This document shows positions 51,909 to 61,879 of a DNA stretch of 64,000 bases, one piece after another. Below the pieces are notes generated by a model. That model was not told the origin of the DNA and did not search any database. It worked only from the letters and a program-made list of their open reading frames with translations. The stretch covers positions 3,658,001 to 3,722,000 of the forward strand of contig NZ_JADWYI010000001.1 of assembly GCF_016904885.1 (NCBI RefSeq), written 5' to 3'. Position 1 is the first letter of the stretch. Each line of letters starts with the position of its first letter. Source of the DNA: Archangium primigenium (GTDB lineage Bacteria; Myxococcota; Myxococcia; Myxococcales; Myxococcaceae). Made by a program: the position numbers and the translations under genes.

Positions 51909-51943
51909 GGGAGTTCCAGGCGCGGCGCCCCGCGCCGGAGCGC

Positions 51944-53134
51944 TCATGGGCTCGCGCGCTGGGCCTCGTTCAGGCGCGTGCGCACCTGGCGCGCCAGGAC
52001 GCCCTTGCCCCGGGCGATCTCCTGGTCGAGCGCGAGCGCCGAGGTGAGGTGGGTGACGGCGGCCCGGGAGTCACCGTCCTCCAGGGCGGTGCGGCCCGCG
52101 GTCCACTCCGCCTGGAAGCGGGTGAGCAGGGCGGCCTGCGTGTCGAGCTGCCCCGCGCGGGCGAGGGCCAGGGCCTCGTCGAGCCGCCCCTGCATGTAGT
52201 GCGTGAGGACCTCGGCCTCGGTCCGCCTGCGCGCCTCGCGTCCGGTGTCGCCCTTGTCCGCGGTGGGCACGGGGGGCCGGGTCGTCGGCTGCGGGGGCGG
52301 GGCCACCCGGACCGGCGTGGGCGGCACCTCCTCGATGGACTCGGTGATTTCCGAGAAGCCGGGGTGTTCGGCGTGCGCGGCCGACGCCTGGGACGCGGCC
52401 GACATGGAGCGCATCACCCGCATGAGGGGCAGCATGAGGAAGACGGCCACCAGGGCGCCCGTGGCGGAGGCCAGCAGCAGCATGCGCTGGTTGCTCATGC
52501 GCACCCGGAGCGACGAGGGCTTGCGGCTGTAGGCACGGGCGGGGCGCTCGGGCACGGGCCCGGGACCGCGCAAGCGGAGCAGGGCGTTGCCCATGGCGAT
52601 CTCATCGCCGGAGAACAGCTCGCGCTCGGTGTGCAGCCGCACGCGGTTGACGTAGGTGCCGTTCTGGCTGCCCAGGTCCTTGAGCAGCAGCCGGTCCCCG
52701 TGCCGCGTGAGCTGGGCGTGGCGCCGGCTGATGGACGGGTGCTGCAGCCGCAGGTCCGACGCCGAGGAGCGACCCAGCCGCAGGACGCCTTGATGGATGG
52801 GCACGAGCTGGCCGCTGCCCGGTCCCCGCTCGACGTAGAGGAACGCGCGCGCATGGCCCGCGTCCTCGTACTCGCCCGAGGTGAAGCGGGCTGGCGGCAT
52901 CTCGCGGTCCTTGCTCTCCCGGGACGCGCCCGCGCCTCCCCGGGGGCCCCGGCGGCGCGAGCCCACGGGGAACTGGGGAACGCGCTGGGGGCGGGGATCA
53001 TCCGCCTGGAGCGGCGCCACCTCGTCGTCGTCGAAGGGCAGTTCCACGTCGTCCGAGCGCGCCGTCGTGTCCCCCGGGGTCGGAAGAGGGGAGCGGGGCG
53101 GGCGCTTGGGATTGGGAGGACTCATGGGGGACAT
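51944..53134 (-). CDS. FHA-domain transmembrane protein with helical C-terminus
   Basis: 396 aa from ATG 53134, which has GGAG five bases upstream (ATG 53125 would remove three residues). An acidic, disordered N-terminus is followed by an FHA domain about 95-170 (VLRLGRSSASDLRL, PSISRRHAQLTR, LGSQNGTYVNRVRL), with all expected phosphothreonine-pocket residues. A single transmembrane helix lies near 215-235 (LLASATGALVAVFLMLPLM). The C-terminal ~130 residues are helical with a Pro-rich spacer and TPR-like periodicity (GRLDEALALARAGQLDTQAA; GDSRAAVTHLTSALALDQEI). The FHA is probably cytosolic and the helical part outside. A signalling scaffold is likely. Confidence 0.82.
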   Translation of the reverse strand: MSPMSPPNPKRPPRSPLPTPGDTTARSDDVELPFDDDEVAPLQADDPRPQRVPQFPVGSRRRGPRGGAGASRESKDREMPPARFTSGEYEDAGHARAFLYVERGPGSGQLVPIHQGVLRLGRSSASDLRLQHPSISRRHAQLTRHGDRLLLKDLGSQNGTYVNRVRLHTERELFSGDEIAMGNALLRLRGPGPVPERPARAYSRKPSSLRVRMSNQRMLLLASATGALVAVFLMLPLMRVMRSMSAASQASAAHAEHPGFSEITESIEEVPPTPVRVAPPPQPTTRPPVPTADKGDTGREARRRTEAEVLTHYMQGRLDEALALARAGQLDTQAALLTRFQAEWTAGRTALEDGDSRAAVTHLTSALALDQEIARGKGVLARQVRTRLNEAQRASP

Positions 53135-53260
53135 TCGCTCCGGGGTCCCGAGGATAGTCTTTTTTCGGCCTCCTGCGCAGGGTGCCCGGGCGGTCTGTGT
53201 TGACTGCCTCGGCCCGTCCTGGCGAAAGTCGCTCCTTCGATCCGGAAACCCAGGAGGTTC

Positions 53261-54724
<1,464 letters not shown>

Positions 54725-54950
54725 AGACGCGCCTCCCCTGGGGACCGGTTCCTGGCCGCTGGCGGATGGAGCGGCCCGCCGCACCCGACGCTTGAACCGC
54801 CCTCCGGGCTGTCCTGTCTTGTCCGCTCTTTCCGGGGTGCCCACCCTCGCGCTCGGGAGGGATCGAGCCACTCCCGGTGAGCGCGCCCCCCACGTCCCTT
54901 CCCTCCCGGAATGCACCTGGCGCGGCTGCACCGGGCCAAGGAGCGGATGG

Positions 54951-55535
54951 ATGAGCAGACGTCACCTGTGGAGTGCGCGCGCGGTCACCCGGAACATGGG
55001 GGGCCTCGCGCTGCTGGGCGTGGGACTCGTGGGGGGGCAGGGGTGGGCCTCGCCCGCGGGCAATGAGCCTCCCCCGAAAGTGCGCCTGACCTGCGTGGGC
55101 TCGGCGCGCACGGTGTTCTCGCCCGCGCTGTCGCCCACGTCCCAGTCCGGCAGCATGACCTTGTCCTCGCGCTATGGCGGGTGTCTGTCCATGGGCGGGC
55201 AGGGGGCGTCCTGGGCGAACGTGGTCACCACCACGAGCGCCTACCAGAACTTCACCTGTTCGGACGCGCTGGGCGTGGCCTCGGACACCGTGACGGTCAC
55301 CTGGAGCAATGGCGAGCAGTCCGTGCTGTCACTGCAGCCCTCCGAGGTGGACGAGGAGGCGACCACCACCACCGTCTCCTACGAGGGCCGTGTGGTGTCG
55401 GGCCGCTACCAGGGCCTGTCCGTGGTGCGCTCGCTCACCTACCTGAACGCGGACTTCACCACGCGCTGCGCGAGCGACACCGGCCTGCCGGAGACCAACG
55501 CCTTCTCCCTGCTCGTGTTCGCCGAGGTTCCCTGA
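54951..55535 (+). CDS. Secreted hypothetical protein
   Basis: 194 aa. A basic N-terminus and hydrophobic core (GGLALLGVGLVGGQGWAS) make a likely signal peptide. The mature part is Ser/Thr-rich and beta-like (TFSPALS, SSRYGGCLSMGG, YQNFTCSDALGVASDTVTV), with four Cys (CVGS, GGCLS, FTCSD, TRCAS) that can form two disulfides. It ends AFSLLVFAEVP. I do not recognise a family. ATG 54951 is the first start that opens into the signal peptide; the 226 bases before it (after cysS) show no other gene. Confidence 0.65.
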   Translation: MSRRHLWSARAVTRNMGGLALLGVGLVGGQGWASPAGNEPPPKVRLTCVGSARTVFSPALSPTSQSGSMTLSSRYGGCLSMGGQGASWANVVTTTSAYQNFTCSDALGVASDTVTVTWSNGEQSVLSLQPSEVDEEATTTTVSYEGRVVSGRYQGLSVVRSLTYLNADFTTRCASDTGLPETNAFSLLVFAEVP

Positions 55536-55550
55536 GCCCGTGAAACGCCA

Positions 55551-55581
55551 CCGGGGCGCCGTCAAAAAGACGGCGCCCCGG
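55551..55581. terminator. Perfect hairpin between convergent genes
   Basis: CCGGGGCGCCGTC and GACGGCGCCCCGG form a perfect 13-bp stem with an AAAAA loop. It sits between the converging secreted-protein and M4-protease genes, so it can act on both strands. No T-run follows on either side, so termination would be by structure or with Rho. Confidence 0.65.
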
Positions 55582-55598
55582 ACGAGGCCCCCCGGCGC

Positions 55599-57863
55599 TC
55601 AGGGCACCGGCTGGGTGTATTGCAGCTTGAGCGAGTAGGTGGCGGGGATGGTGTCACCGCGCACCATGATGAACGCCTTGTCCTGTCCCGGCGGCACCGG
55701 CAGCGCGCACCGCTCGGTGGCGCCGGACAGGAAGGGTCGGCAGTGGTAGGCCGTGGTGGTGGGCTGCTCGCCGAAGCGGACGTAGAGGTCCGGATCCGAC
55801 GTGCCCGACATCACCACCTCGAAGGGGCTGCCGGGCAGCACGTTGAAGGGCCCGTGGTGGGCGCTCACGTTGCGCAGCACGGTGCCGGTGAGGGTCTGGG
55901 ACACGGGCGTGCCCCCGGGCTCATCCAACGCGCCGCCGCTGTAGGTGGCCTTGAGGGTGACGCCCGTATAGGCCGAGTACGCGTTGATCATCACGTACCA
56001 GGTGCCCGCCTGCGGATTGGTGAACGCGCACGTCTCGGAGTTGCCGCTCTTGTAGGGACGGCAGTCATAGGCGCTGGTGTTCGGCGCGGCGCCCAGCTTG
56101 ACGAACAGGTCCGCGTCTCCGGTGCCCCCGCTCATGGCGATGTTCAGCCGCGAGTGCCCCGCGGGCACCTCGAGCGTGTAGTACTTCTTGTTGCCGGCGC
56201 TGCCCGACAGGCCGGAGACGGGCACCGCGTTGCTCAGGGGCGTGGTCTGCGGAGGCGCCAGCGGCAGGCCCACCGCCTTCCAGGCTTCGTTGACGGCCGT
56301 GACTTCGGGCGAGCCCTCGCCATACAGCGAGGCGGCGGCCTGCAGCATGTACGTGCGCGCCTGATCGAAGGTGGTCGTGGACGTGAAGAAGTCCGTGTTG
56401 GCCTTGTAGAAGATCCGGCCCGCCTTCTCCGGACCGATCGCGGGCACCGCGTTGCTCGTCCGGGCCCGCGGGTGCGCGCCGCCCTTGGACAGCAGCGCGA
56501 ACACCAGGTTGCTGATGCCCGAGCTGTAGTGCACGTCCACGCCCGTGTAGTAGTCCGCGTAGCTGTCCAGCGAGATGCCATCCTTCGCCGGATCGTCCAT
56601 GTAGCGCAGCGCGTCCCCGGGCGTGCCGGGCGTCCAGATGTCCTCGCCCACCTTGAAGACATCGTCGTCCGTGGACCAGTTGCGCGACCAGCTCTCGCAC
56701 ACGCCGGCGAAGATGTCGGACATGGACTCGTTGAGCCCGCCGGACTCGCCCGAGTACACGAGGTTGGACTCGAACTGGGTGACGGCGTGGGTGAGTTCGT
56801 GCGTCGTCACGTCCGCGTCCAGCCCGAGCGCGATGGAGTTCACGTTGTCGCCGTCGCCGTACACCATCTGGGTGCCGTCCCAGTAGGCGTTGACGTAGTT
56901 GCGCGCGTAGTGGACGGTGCTCAAGAGCGGGGCGCCCGCGTTGTCGAGCGAGTCCCGGTTGAACAGCGTCTTGTAGCAGGCGTACGTCTCCCCCAACCGG
57001 TCGTAGTTCGTGTCGAGGTGGTTGTCGCCCACGGGCGCCTGGCCCTCGGAGCGCCGGAGCGTTCCGGGCGTGGTGGTGGTGTTGTTCGCGGTGTGCACCT
57101 TGCGCTGGAGCGCCGAGTGGACGCGGGGATTGACGAGCAGCACCTCGCCCCGCTCGGCGTCCACGTAGACGAGATCCTCGGACGGGGCGCCGTCCCGCTC
57201 GCCCGTCACGCGCACCTCGTAGGCCAGCCGGGGCGAGGCCGCGTCCGCGAGCAGCACGTACACGAGCTCGCCGCCCTCCGCCGCGCGGGCCTGGAGCGCC
57301 TTGGACTCGCGCGCGGCCTGTTGCCGGGCCGCGCCCGCGTCGATCCGGGCCTCCAGGGCCACGGGCTCGGCGCCCAGCCGGGCCGAGCCATTGGCCGCGT
57401 AGATGTCCTGGTGGGCATCCACGTGCAGGACGAGCTCTCCGCCCACCACGCGCCGACCGTGCAGGGTCTGCTGGTAGCGCAGGTGTTGATGACCCTGGGC
57501 ATCCACGGCGGCCCGCTGGAACCGCAGGTTCTCCGCCTCGAGCCGGAAGATGGGCGCGATGCCCTCCAGCGCGGGCTCGGCTTCCTTCCCGTTCGCGAGC
57601 GCGCCCCCCACGGACGTGGGGAGTCGTCCCAATCGGCCCTTCACGAAGTAGGGCACCCCCGAGTCACCCAGGACGGCCCGCGCATCGTCGAAGCGCGACA
57701 GCGCTGTCTGGATGTCCACGTCCTTCTGGCCCTCGCGGACCGCTTCCCCGTTCATCTCCACCGGCGAGCCGCACGCCGCGATGCCAACGCCCAGCCACAC
57801 GCCCCCAATCGCCTGCCACCACCGCTTCGCCAACGCCCACCCCCGTGAAGAATGCCCTTGCAC
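55599..57863 (-). CDS. Secreted M4-family (thermolysin-like) metalloprotease with two PPC domains
   Basis: 754 aa. The signal peptide has a lipobox-like GIAACG. A long propeptide (FTP/PepSY-type, LHGRRVVGGELVLHVDAHQD) spans to about 235. The M4 catalytic domain has HELTH near 354 (VTTHELTHAV) and the third zinc ligand in SGGLNESMSD near 376; DVHYSSGISNLVF is the C-terminal M4 subdomain. Two bacterial pre-peptidase C-terminal domains follow, one about 525-615 (YYTLEVPAGHSRLNIAMSGG) and one about 640-750 (FEVVMSGTSDPDLYVRFG), each with paired Cys (YDCRPYKSG and YHCRPFLSG). Such enzymes are processed after export and degrade protein prey or matrix. Confidence 0.93.
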   Translation of the reverse strand: MQGHSSRGWALAKRWWQAIGGVWLGVGIAACGSPVEMNGEAVREGQKDVDIQTALSRFDDARAVLGDSGVPYFVKGRLGRLPTSVGGALANGKEAEPALEGIAPIFRLEAENLRFQRAAVDAQGHQHLRYQQTLHGRRVVGGELVLHVDAHQDIYAANGSARLGAEPVALEARIDAGAARQQAARESKALQARAAEGGELVYVLLADAASPRLAYEVRVTGERDGAPSEDLVYVDAERGEVLLVNPRVHSALQRKVHTANNTTTTPGTLRRSEGQAPVGDNHLDTNYDRLGETYACYKTLFNRDSLDNAGAPLLSTVHYARNYVNAYWDGTQMVYGDGDNVNSIALGLDADVTTHELTHAVTQFESNLVYSGESGGLNESMSDIFAGVCESWSRNWSTDDDVFKVGEDIWTPGTPGDALRYMDDPAKDGISLDSYADYYTGVDVHYSSGISNLVFALLSKGGAHPRARTSNAVPAIGPEKAGRIFYKANTDFFTSTTTFDQARTYMLQAAASLYGEGSPEVTAVNEAWKAVGLPLAPPQTTPLSNAVPVSGLSGSAGNKKYYTLEVPAGHSRLNIAMSGGTGDADLFVKLGAAPNTSAYDCRPYKSGNSETCAFTNPQAGTWYVMINAYSAYTGVTLKATYSGGALDEPGGTPVSQTLTGTVLRNVSAHHGPFNVLPGSPFEVVMSGTSDPDLYVRFGEQPTTTAYHCRPFLSGATERCALPVPPGQDKAFIMVRGDTIPATYSLKLQYTQPVP

Positions 57864-57875
57864 CCTTCAGCTTAA

Positions 57876-59213
57876 TCACCGCCGGAGACGCGGGGATGGT
57901 TCCTGGGCGCCACCTTCTTTCTGGTTCTGTAAGAGGCCCGGGTCGAGCGGACGGGCGAGCGTGAGGCGCATCGGCTGCGCGCGACCATAGGTGAGCGAGC
58001 GCCAGACCCACTCGGCCGGACCGAAGCGGAAGCGCGACAGCCAGACATGGCTCAAGGGAATCTGGAGCGCGAAGATGCCCAGGGCCATCGCCACGCTGCG
58101 CGAGGGCGGCGTCTGGCCCACGAGGCCCAGCCCCCATCCGTCATAGAGCCACAGGCTCACCAGGCTCTGCATCAGGTAGAGCGAGAGCGCCATGCGTCCG
58201 ACGGGCGCCAGCAGTCGCATCCCCGCGCGCCAGCGCTCGCGCTGGAAGAGCAGGGCGAAGGCCGCCAGGTACGCGGCCGCCAGACCCAGGTGGCCCACCT
58301 CCTGGAGGGTGGGCACGAGGAACATCCAATCGCTCTTCGCGGGATCCACCACGCCCATGATGCGCAGCCGCTGGATCACCAGGCCCACGATGTTGCCTGG
58401 CACGCCGAGCACCAACCCCCAGACGAGCAGCCGACGATGCCAGGCCCGGTGCCGCTCCACCTCCTGGAGCAGCAGGTAGCGGCCCGCGAGCAGTCCCAGC
58501 AGGAATCGGCCCAGGATGAGACTCATCCACATGAGCCGTTTGACCTGCGGGAGCATGTAGACGCCATGGCGTGCGTTCGCCACCTGGGTCGTCCACGGAC
58601 TGTCCGCCAGGAGCCCCTCGAGGAACCGGGCCTTCGCCGCGTTGTCGAGCGCGGTCCGCGCCTGCGCCGCCTCGAGCGCCGCCTGGACGCCCCAGAGCCA
58701 CCGGGGGCCGAAGTATTGGAGCGCGGAGACGAGCAGGGGCACCCCCACCATCAGCGCGAGCACCCACAGAAGCACCGTGCGATCCGACCGGTGCCGGAAG
58801 AACAGCAGCGCGAAGCCCACCACCGCGTAGGTGGCGAGGATGTCGCCCACCCAGATCGCGAACAGGTGCGTCAGGCCCATTCCCAGCAACACCAGCAGCC
58901 GCCGCGAATACAGCGGAACCAGGGAGACGCCTCGTGCCTGGGCGCGCGTGAGCTGGATGGAGAAGCCCAGTCCGAAGAGGAAGGCGAAGAGGGTGACGAA
59001 CTTCTGGTTCACGAAGAAGTCGTAGAGCGCCATGACGCTGCTCTCGATCGGAGGCGCCGTCAGATCCTTGAACCGCTCGCGGGGCAGGAGGACCCGACCG
59101 CTGAACCACATGACGCTGTTGGAGACGAAGACGCCACACAGGGCGAAGCCGCGCACGGCGTCCAGGAGCGTCACCCGCTCGGCGGCGGGCACGGGAAGAG
59201 AGGGGTCGGACAT
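57876..59213 (-). CDS. DUF418-family polytopic membrane protein
   Basis: 445 aa with about ten hydrophobic segments. The N-terminus RVTLLDAVRGFALCGVFVSN is the family's diagnostic R-x-x-x-L-D-x-x-R-G-x-A-L-x-G motif. The DUF418 core follows in the C-terminal half (RMALSLYLMQSLVSLWLY; a typical DUF418 signature), ending in FRFGPAEWVWRSLTYGR. DUF418 proteins resemble acyltransferase-3-type membrane enzymes and may modify surface glycans; activity is not established. It ends 12 bases from the M4 protease start on the same strand. Confidence 0.85.
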   Translation of the reverse strand: MSDPSLPVPAAERVTLLDAVRGFALCGVFVSNSVMWFSGRVLLPRERFKDLTAPPIESSVMALYDFFVNQKFVTLFAFLFGLGFSIQLTRAQARGVSLVPLYSRRLLVLLGMGLTHLFAIWVGDILATYAVVGFALLFFRHRSDRTVLLWVLALMVGVPLLVSALQYFGPRWLWGVQAALEAAQARTALDNAAKARFLEGLLADSPWTTQVANARHGVYMLPQVKRLMWMSLILGRFLLGLLAGRYLLLQEVERHRAWHRRLLVWGLVLGVPGNIVGLVIQRLRIMGVVDPAKSDWMFLVPTLQEVGHLGLAAAYLAAFALLFQRERWRAGMRLLAPVGRMALSLYLMQSLVSLWLYDGWGLGLVGQTPPSRSVAMALGIFALQIPLSHVWLSRFRFGPAEWVWRSLTYGRAQPMRLTLARPLDPGLLQNQKEGGAQEPSPRLRR

Positions 59214-59255
59214 CCGCCTAGCAGACGGTCCTCGGGCCCCGCCGTCAATGCACGC

Positions 59256-61835
59256 TCAGGGCGCCTCGCTGACCGTGGCGCAGTGCTCCGTGCCGTTCGG
59301 ATCGTCCAGGCGCACGCGGATGGCGTCCTCCGTGCCCGCGGGGACCTTCACGGTGAGCAACACGTCCTCACCCGCGGCGAGCGCGGGGGACGACAGGCTG
59401 CCCGTTGCGTCGCGGCCCACCACCGTCCAGCGCAAGCGGGGCAGCGACGCGCCCGCCCAGGCCTCTGGGGCCCGGTTGCCCGCGCGCACGAGCAGGCGGG
59501 TCTCCCCGCTGGGCGTCCGGGTGCGCGAGAGCACCTGGAGCTCACAGGCCGCCATGCGCAGGGTCCGCTCCTTCTGGTTCCATTGGGCATGCGTGGTGAC
59601 GAGCAGCCCACCCTCCGCGCTCGCGAGCACCTGGCCTCGCTCGTCCTCCACCCGGAGCGACAGCCGCGTGCTACCCGGCTTCAGGGCCACCGGCACGTCG
59701 ACCCGGTGCGCGTCCACCTGCGAGGGAATCAGCAACGGCGGCGAGAGGTACAGGGGGGCTCGGGAGGTCCGGCCCTCGTGTTCCACGATGACGGTGAGCC
59801 GGCGCACCTCCTGCTCGAACACCGCGGCATCGCCTCGGGGCGCCAGCTCGACACGCACGGGCAGGGGCTGGAGGGCGTTCCACGCGGGGCCGGTGGACAC
59901 GGTCGCGCGCACGTTCTCCGGCTGGAAGGGCAGGGACACTCCGGGCGAGGCGAAGCGCCAGAGCTCCACGCCCGGCCACCGTTGGACGAGGCGTGCCCCC
60001 GCGCCTTTCAGCACCTGGCGGTAGCGCACCCCCGCCACGGGATCCAACTCGTCGGAGTGCAGCACCGCGTACTCGAGCCCCGCCCAGCTCAGGGCCTCCA
60101 TCCGCGCCATCGCCTCGTCCTTCATCATGTTCGCGGGCCGGACCCACTCACAGGCGGGGAGCGTGAAGCCGCTCTCGGCATCCACGGAGGGGCGGCCGTG
60201 GATCATGGCGAAGAACATGCGGTAGCGCTCGCGCGACTCGATGACGGGAAGCTCCACCACCGCGCCCTTGCCCGGCTGTCGCGCGAGCCAGGTGTAGTAG
60301 GCGGGCGCCTGCGCGAGCGTCATCATCCGGCGCAGCGGCAGGGGCGCGCAGTTCAGCTCGAGGAGGACGCCCACGAGCGCGAGCGCGCCGAGCACGCCTC
60401 GGACCCCGCGAGACGTCACCCGGTCCAGCACCGCCGAGACGCCCAGGCCCGCGAGGATCGCGACCGCCAGGGACGTGAAGAAGTGGAAGCGCGCGGGCGT
60501 GCGCACCGTGCCATAGCCTGGCAGCTTCATCAGCCACGCCCAGAGCCCGGGCCCCGCCCGTTGATGATCCCGCCAGTACACCTCCGGCCCGAGCGACGCG
60601 AAGAAGTAGAACACCGCCACGCTCGCGAACAGCCAGGCCACGCGCCGGGTCTCGCCCATGCCGAGTCGGCGGCCTCCGAGCGCGGCGGCGAGCAGCACCA
60701 GCACCGCCACCACCGCGAACTCCCGCCGCTCGATTCCCAGCCGCACGAGCAATAAGGCGCCGCCTCCGAGCAGGAGAGGCGGCAGCCACGTCCCAACGCG
60801 AAGGATCTTTCGCTCCCGCTCCGGGAAGAAGAGCCCCCCGAGCGCGAGGAGGAGCACGCTCCCGCCGAGAAACGTCAGGCTCTCGCCGCCCGGGCGGATC
60901 GGATTCGCCGCGCCGTACAGCGGATGGAAGGCGGGCGCGGCCTTGAGCTGTTCGACGTTGCCGGAGTAGCCCTGGATATCGACCACCTTCCGCTGCACGT
61001 CGTACACCTTCGCCTGCAACAGGTAGGGTGTGTAGACGGGCACGAGCAGCAACCCGCCCAGGGCCACCGCGCCCACCAGGAACAGCAGGCCGCGCCGCCA
61101 GGACTCCCGGGGCAGGGTCGTGAGCAGGTACAGCCCAAACATCAGGGACAGCGTCACGGAGTAGATGCCCACGCTCACGCTGGCGCTGAAGGCGGCGAAG
61201 GTCAGCACCGAGACGAGCAGGGCCCTGCCGGGCGTGGGCCTGTCCCGGAGCGCCAGGAGCGCGACGGCCAGGTACACCCACCACTGGGTCTGCAGCACGT
61301 GCCAGTGATCGAACTGGTGGATGCGCCAGAGGCAGAAGGCCGCGGCGGCGCCCGCCACCAGCCCTCCGGCGGGGTGCCGGGCGAGCCGACGCACGAGGAG
61401 GAACGTCCCGTGCCCCGTGAGGGTGAAGCTCAGCAGCGTGCCCAGGTTGACGAGCGTCAACCGGTCCTGGGTGAAGGGCAGGAAGGGCAGGGCGCCGTAG
61501 AGAAAGCCCAGCGACACATCCGTCGTGGTGAACGCGTTGGGATGGGGAAAGAAGAGATCGAGGTCGAACAGCCGGCGCTGTCCCGCGAGCCACGCGAGCT
61601 GGTGGTTCAGCATGCGCGCGCACAGCAGTGGATCATCCACCCCCACGTCCACCGTGTGCGTGGACAGGTGCGCCGCGAAGGGCCACGTCATGGCCACCGT
61701 GAGCCCCGCGAACAGCAGCAGGACCGCGCCCTCCCTCGCGAGCGTTCCCCACCGACCCGGAGGGCCAGCGGGGGACGGGGTGGGGGTGTCAGCGGCTCCG
61801 GCCACGCGAGGCTCCTGGGCGAAGCCTCGCGTCAT
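59256..61835 (-). CDS. GT-C-like multi-span membrane protein, probable surface-polysaccharide glycosyltransferase
   Basis: 859 aa. About 10-12 membrane segments fill residues 35-450. The first loop has the acidic pair GVDDPLLCARMLNHQLAWL and the following FFPHPNAFTTTDVSLGF, a PMT/GT-C-type loop that would face the periplasm. Residues ~460-860 are soluble and mostly beta, including RYRQVLKGAGARLVQRWPG and repeated beta-sandwich-like units. It resembles YfhO/DUF2298-type proteins that glycosylate polyprenyl-linked or secreted polymers. The exact reaction is unknown. It sits in a minus-strand run with DUF418. Confidence 0.72.
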   Translation of the reverse strand: MTRGFAQEPRVAGAADTPTPSPAGPPGRWGTLAREGAVLLLFAGLTVAMTWPFAAHLSTHTVDVGVDDPLLCARMLNHQLAWLAGQRRLFDLDLFFPHPNAFTTTDVSLGFLYGALPFLPFTQDRLTLVNLGTLLSFTLTGHGTFLLVRRLARHPAGGLVAGAAAAFCLWRIHQFDHWHVLQTQWWVYLAVALLALRDRPTPGRALLVSVLTFAAFSASVSVGIYSVTLSLMFGLYLLTTLPRESWRRGLLFLVGAVALGGLLLVPVYTPYLLQAKVYDVQRKVVDIQGYSGNVEQLKAAPAFHPLYGAANPIRPGGESLTFLGGSVLLLALGGLFFPERERKILRVGTWLPPLLLGGGALLLVRLGIERREFAVVAVLVLLAAALGGRRLGMGETRRVAWLFASVAVFYFFASLGPEVYWRDHQRAGPGLWAWLMKLPGYGTVRTPARFHFFTSLAVAILAGLGVSAVLDRVTSRGVRGVLGALALVGVLLELNCAPLPLRRMMTLAQAPAYYTWLARQPGKGAVVELPVIESRERYRMFFAMIHGRPSVDAESGFTLPACEWVRPANMMKDEAMARMEALSWAGLEYAVLHSDELDPVAGVRYRQVLKGAGARLVQRWPGVELWRFASPGVSLPFQPENVRATVSTGPAWNALQPLPVRVELAPRGDAAVFEQEVRRLTVIVEHEGRTSRAPLYLSPPLLIPSQVDAHRVDVPVALKPGSTRLSLRVEDERGQVLASAEGGLLVTTHAQWNQKERTLRMAACELQVLSRTRTPSGETRLLVRAGNRAPEAWAGASLPRLRWTVVGRDATGSLSSPALAAGEDVLLTVKVPAGTEDAIRVRLDDPNGTEHCATVSEAP

Positions 61836-61879
61836 AGGTCAGCCCCTCCGGCGCCGCAACGCCCGTGTCCCGGTGGGCT

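Noticed and set aside
53200-53228. TTGACT as a -35 box for cysS
   Set aside because: The -35 match is good, but at 16-18 bases downstream there is only CGAAAG-type sequence, so a promoter call is not supported.
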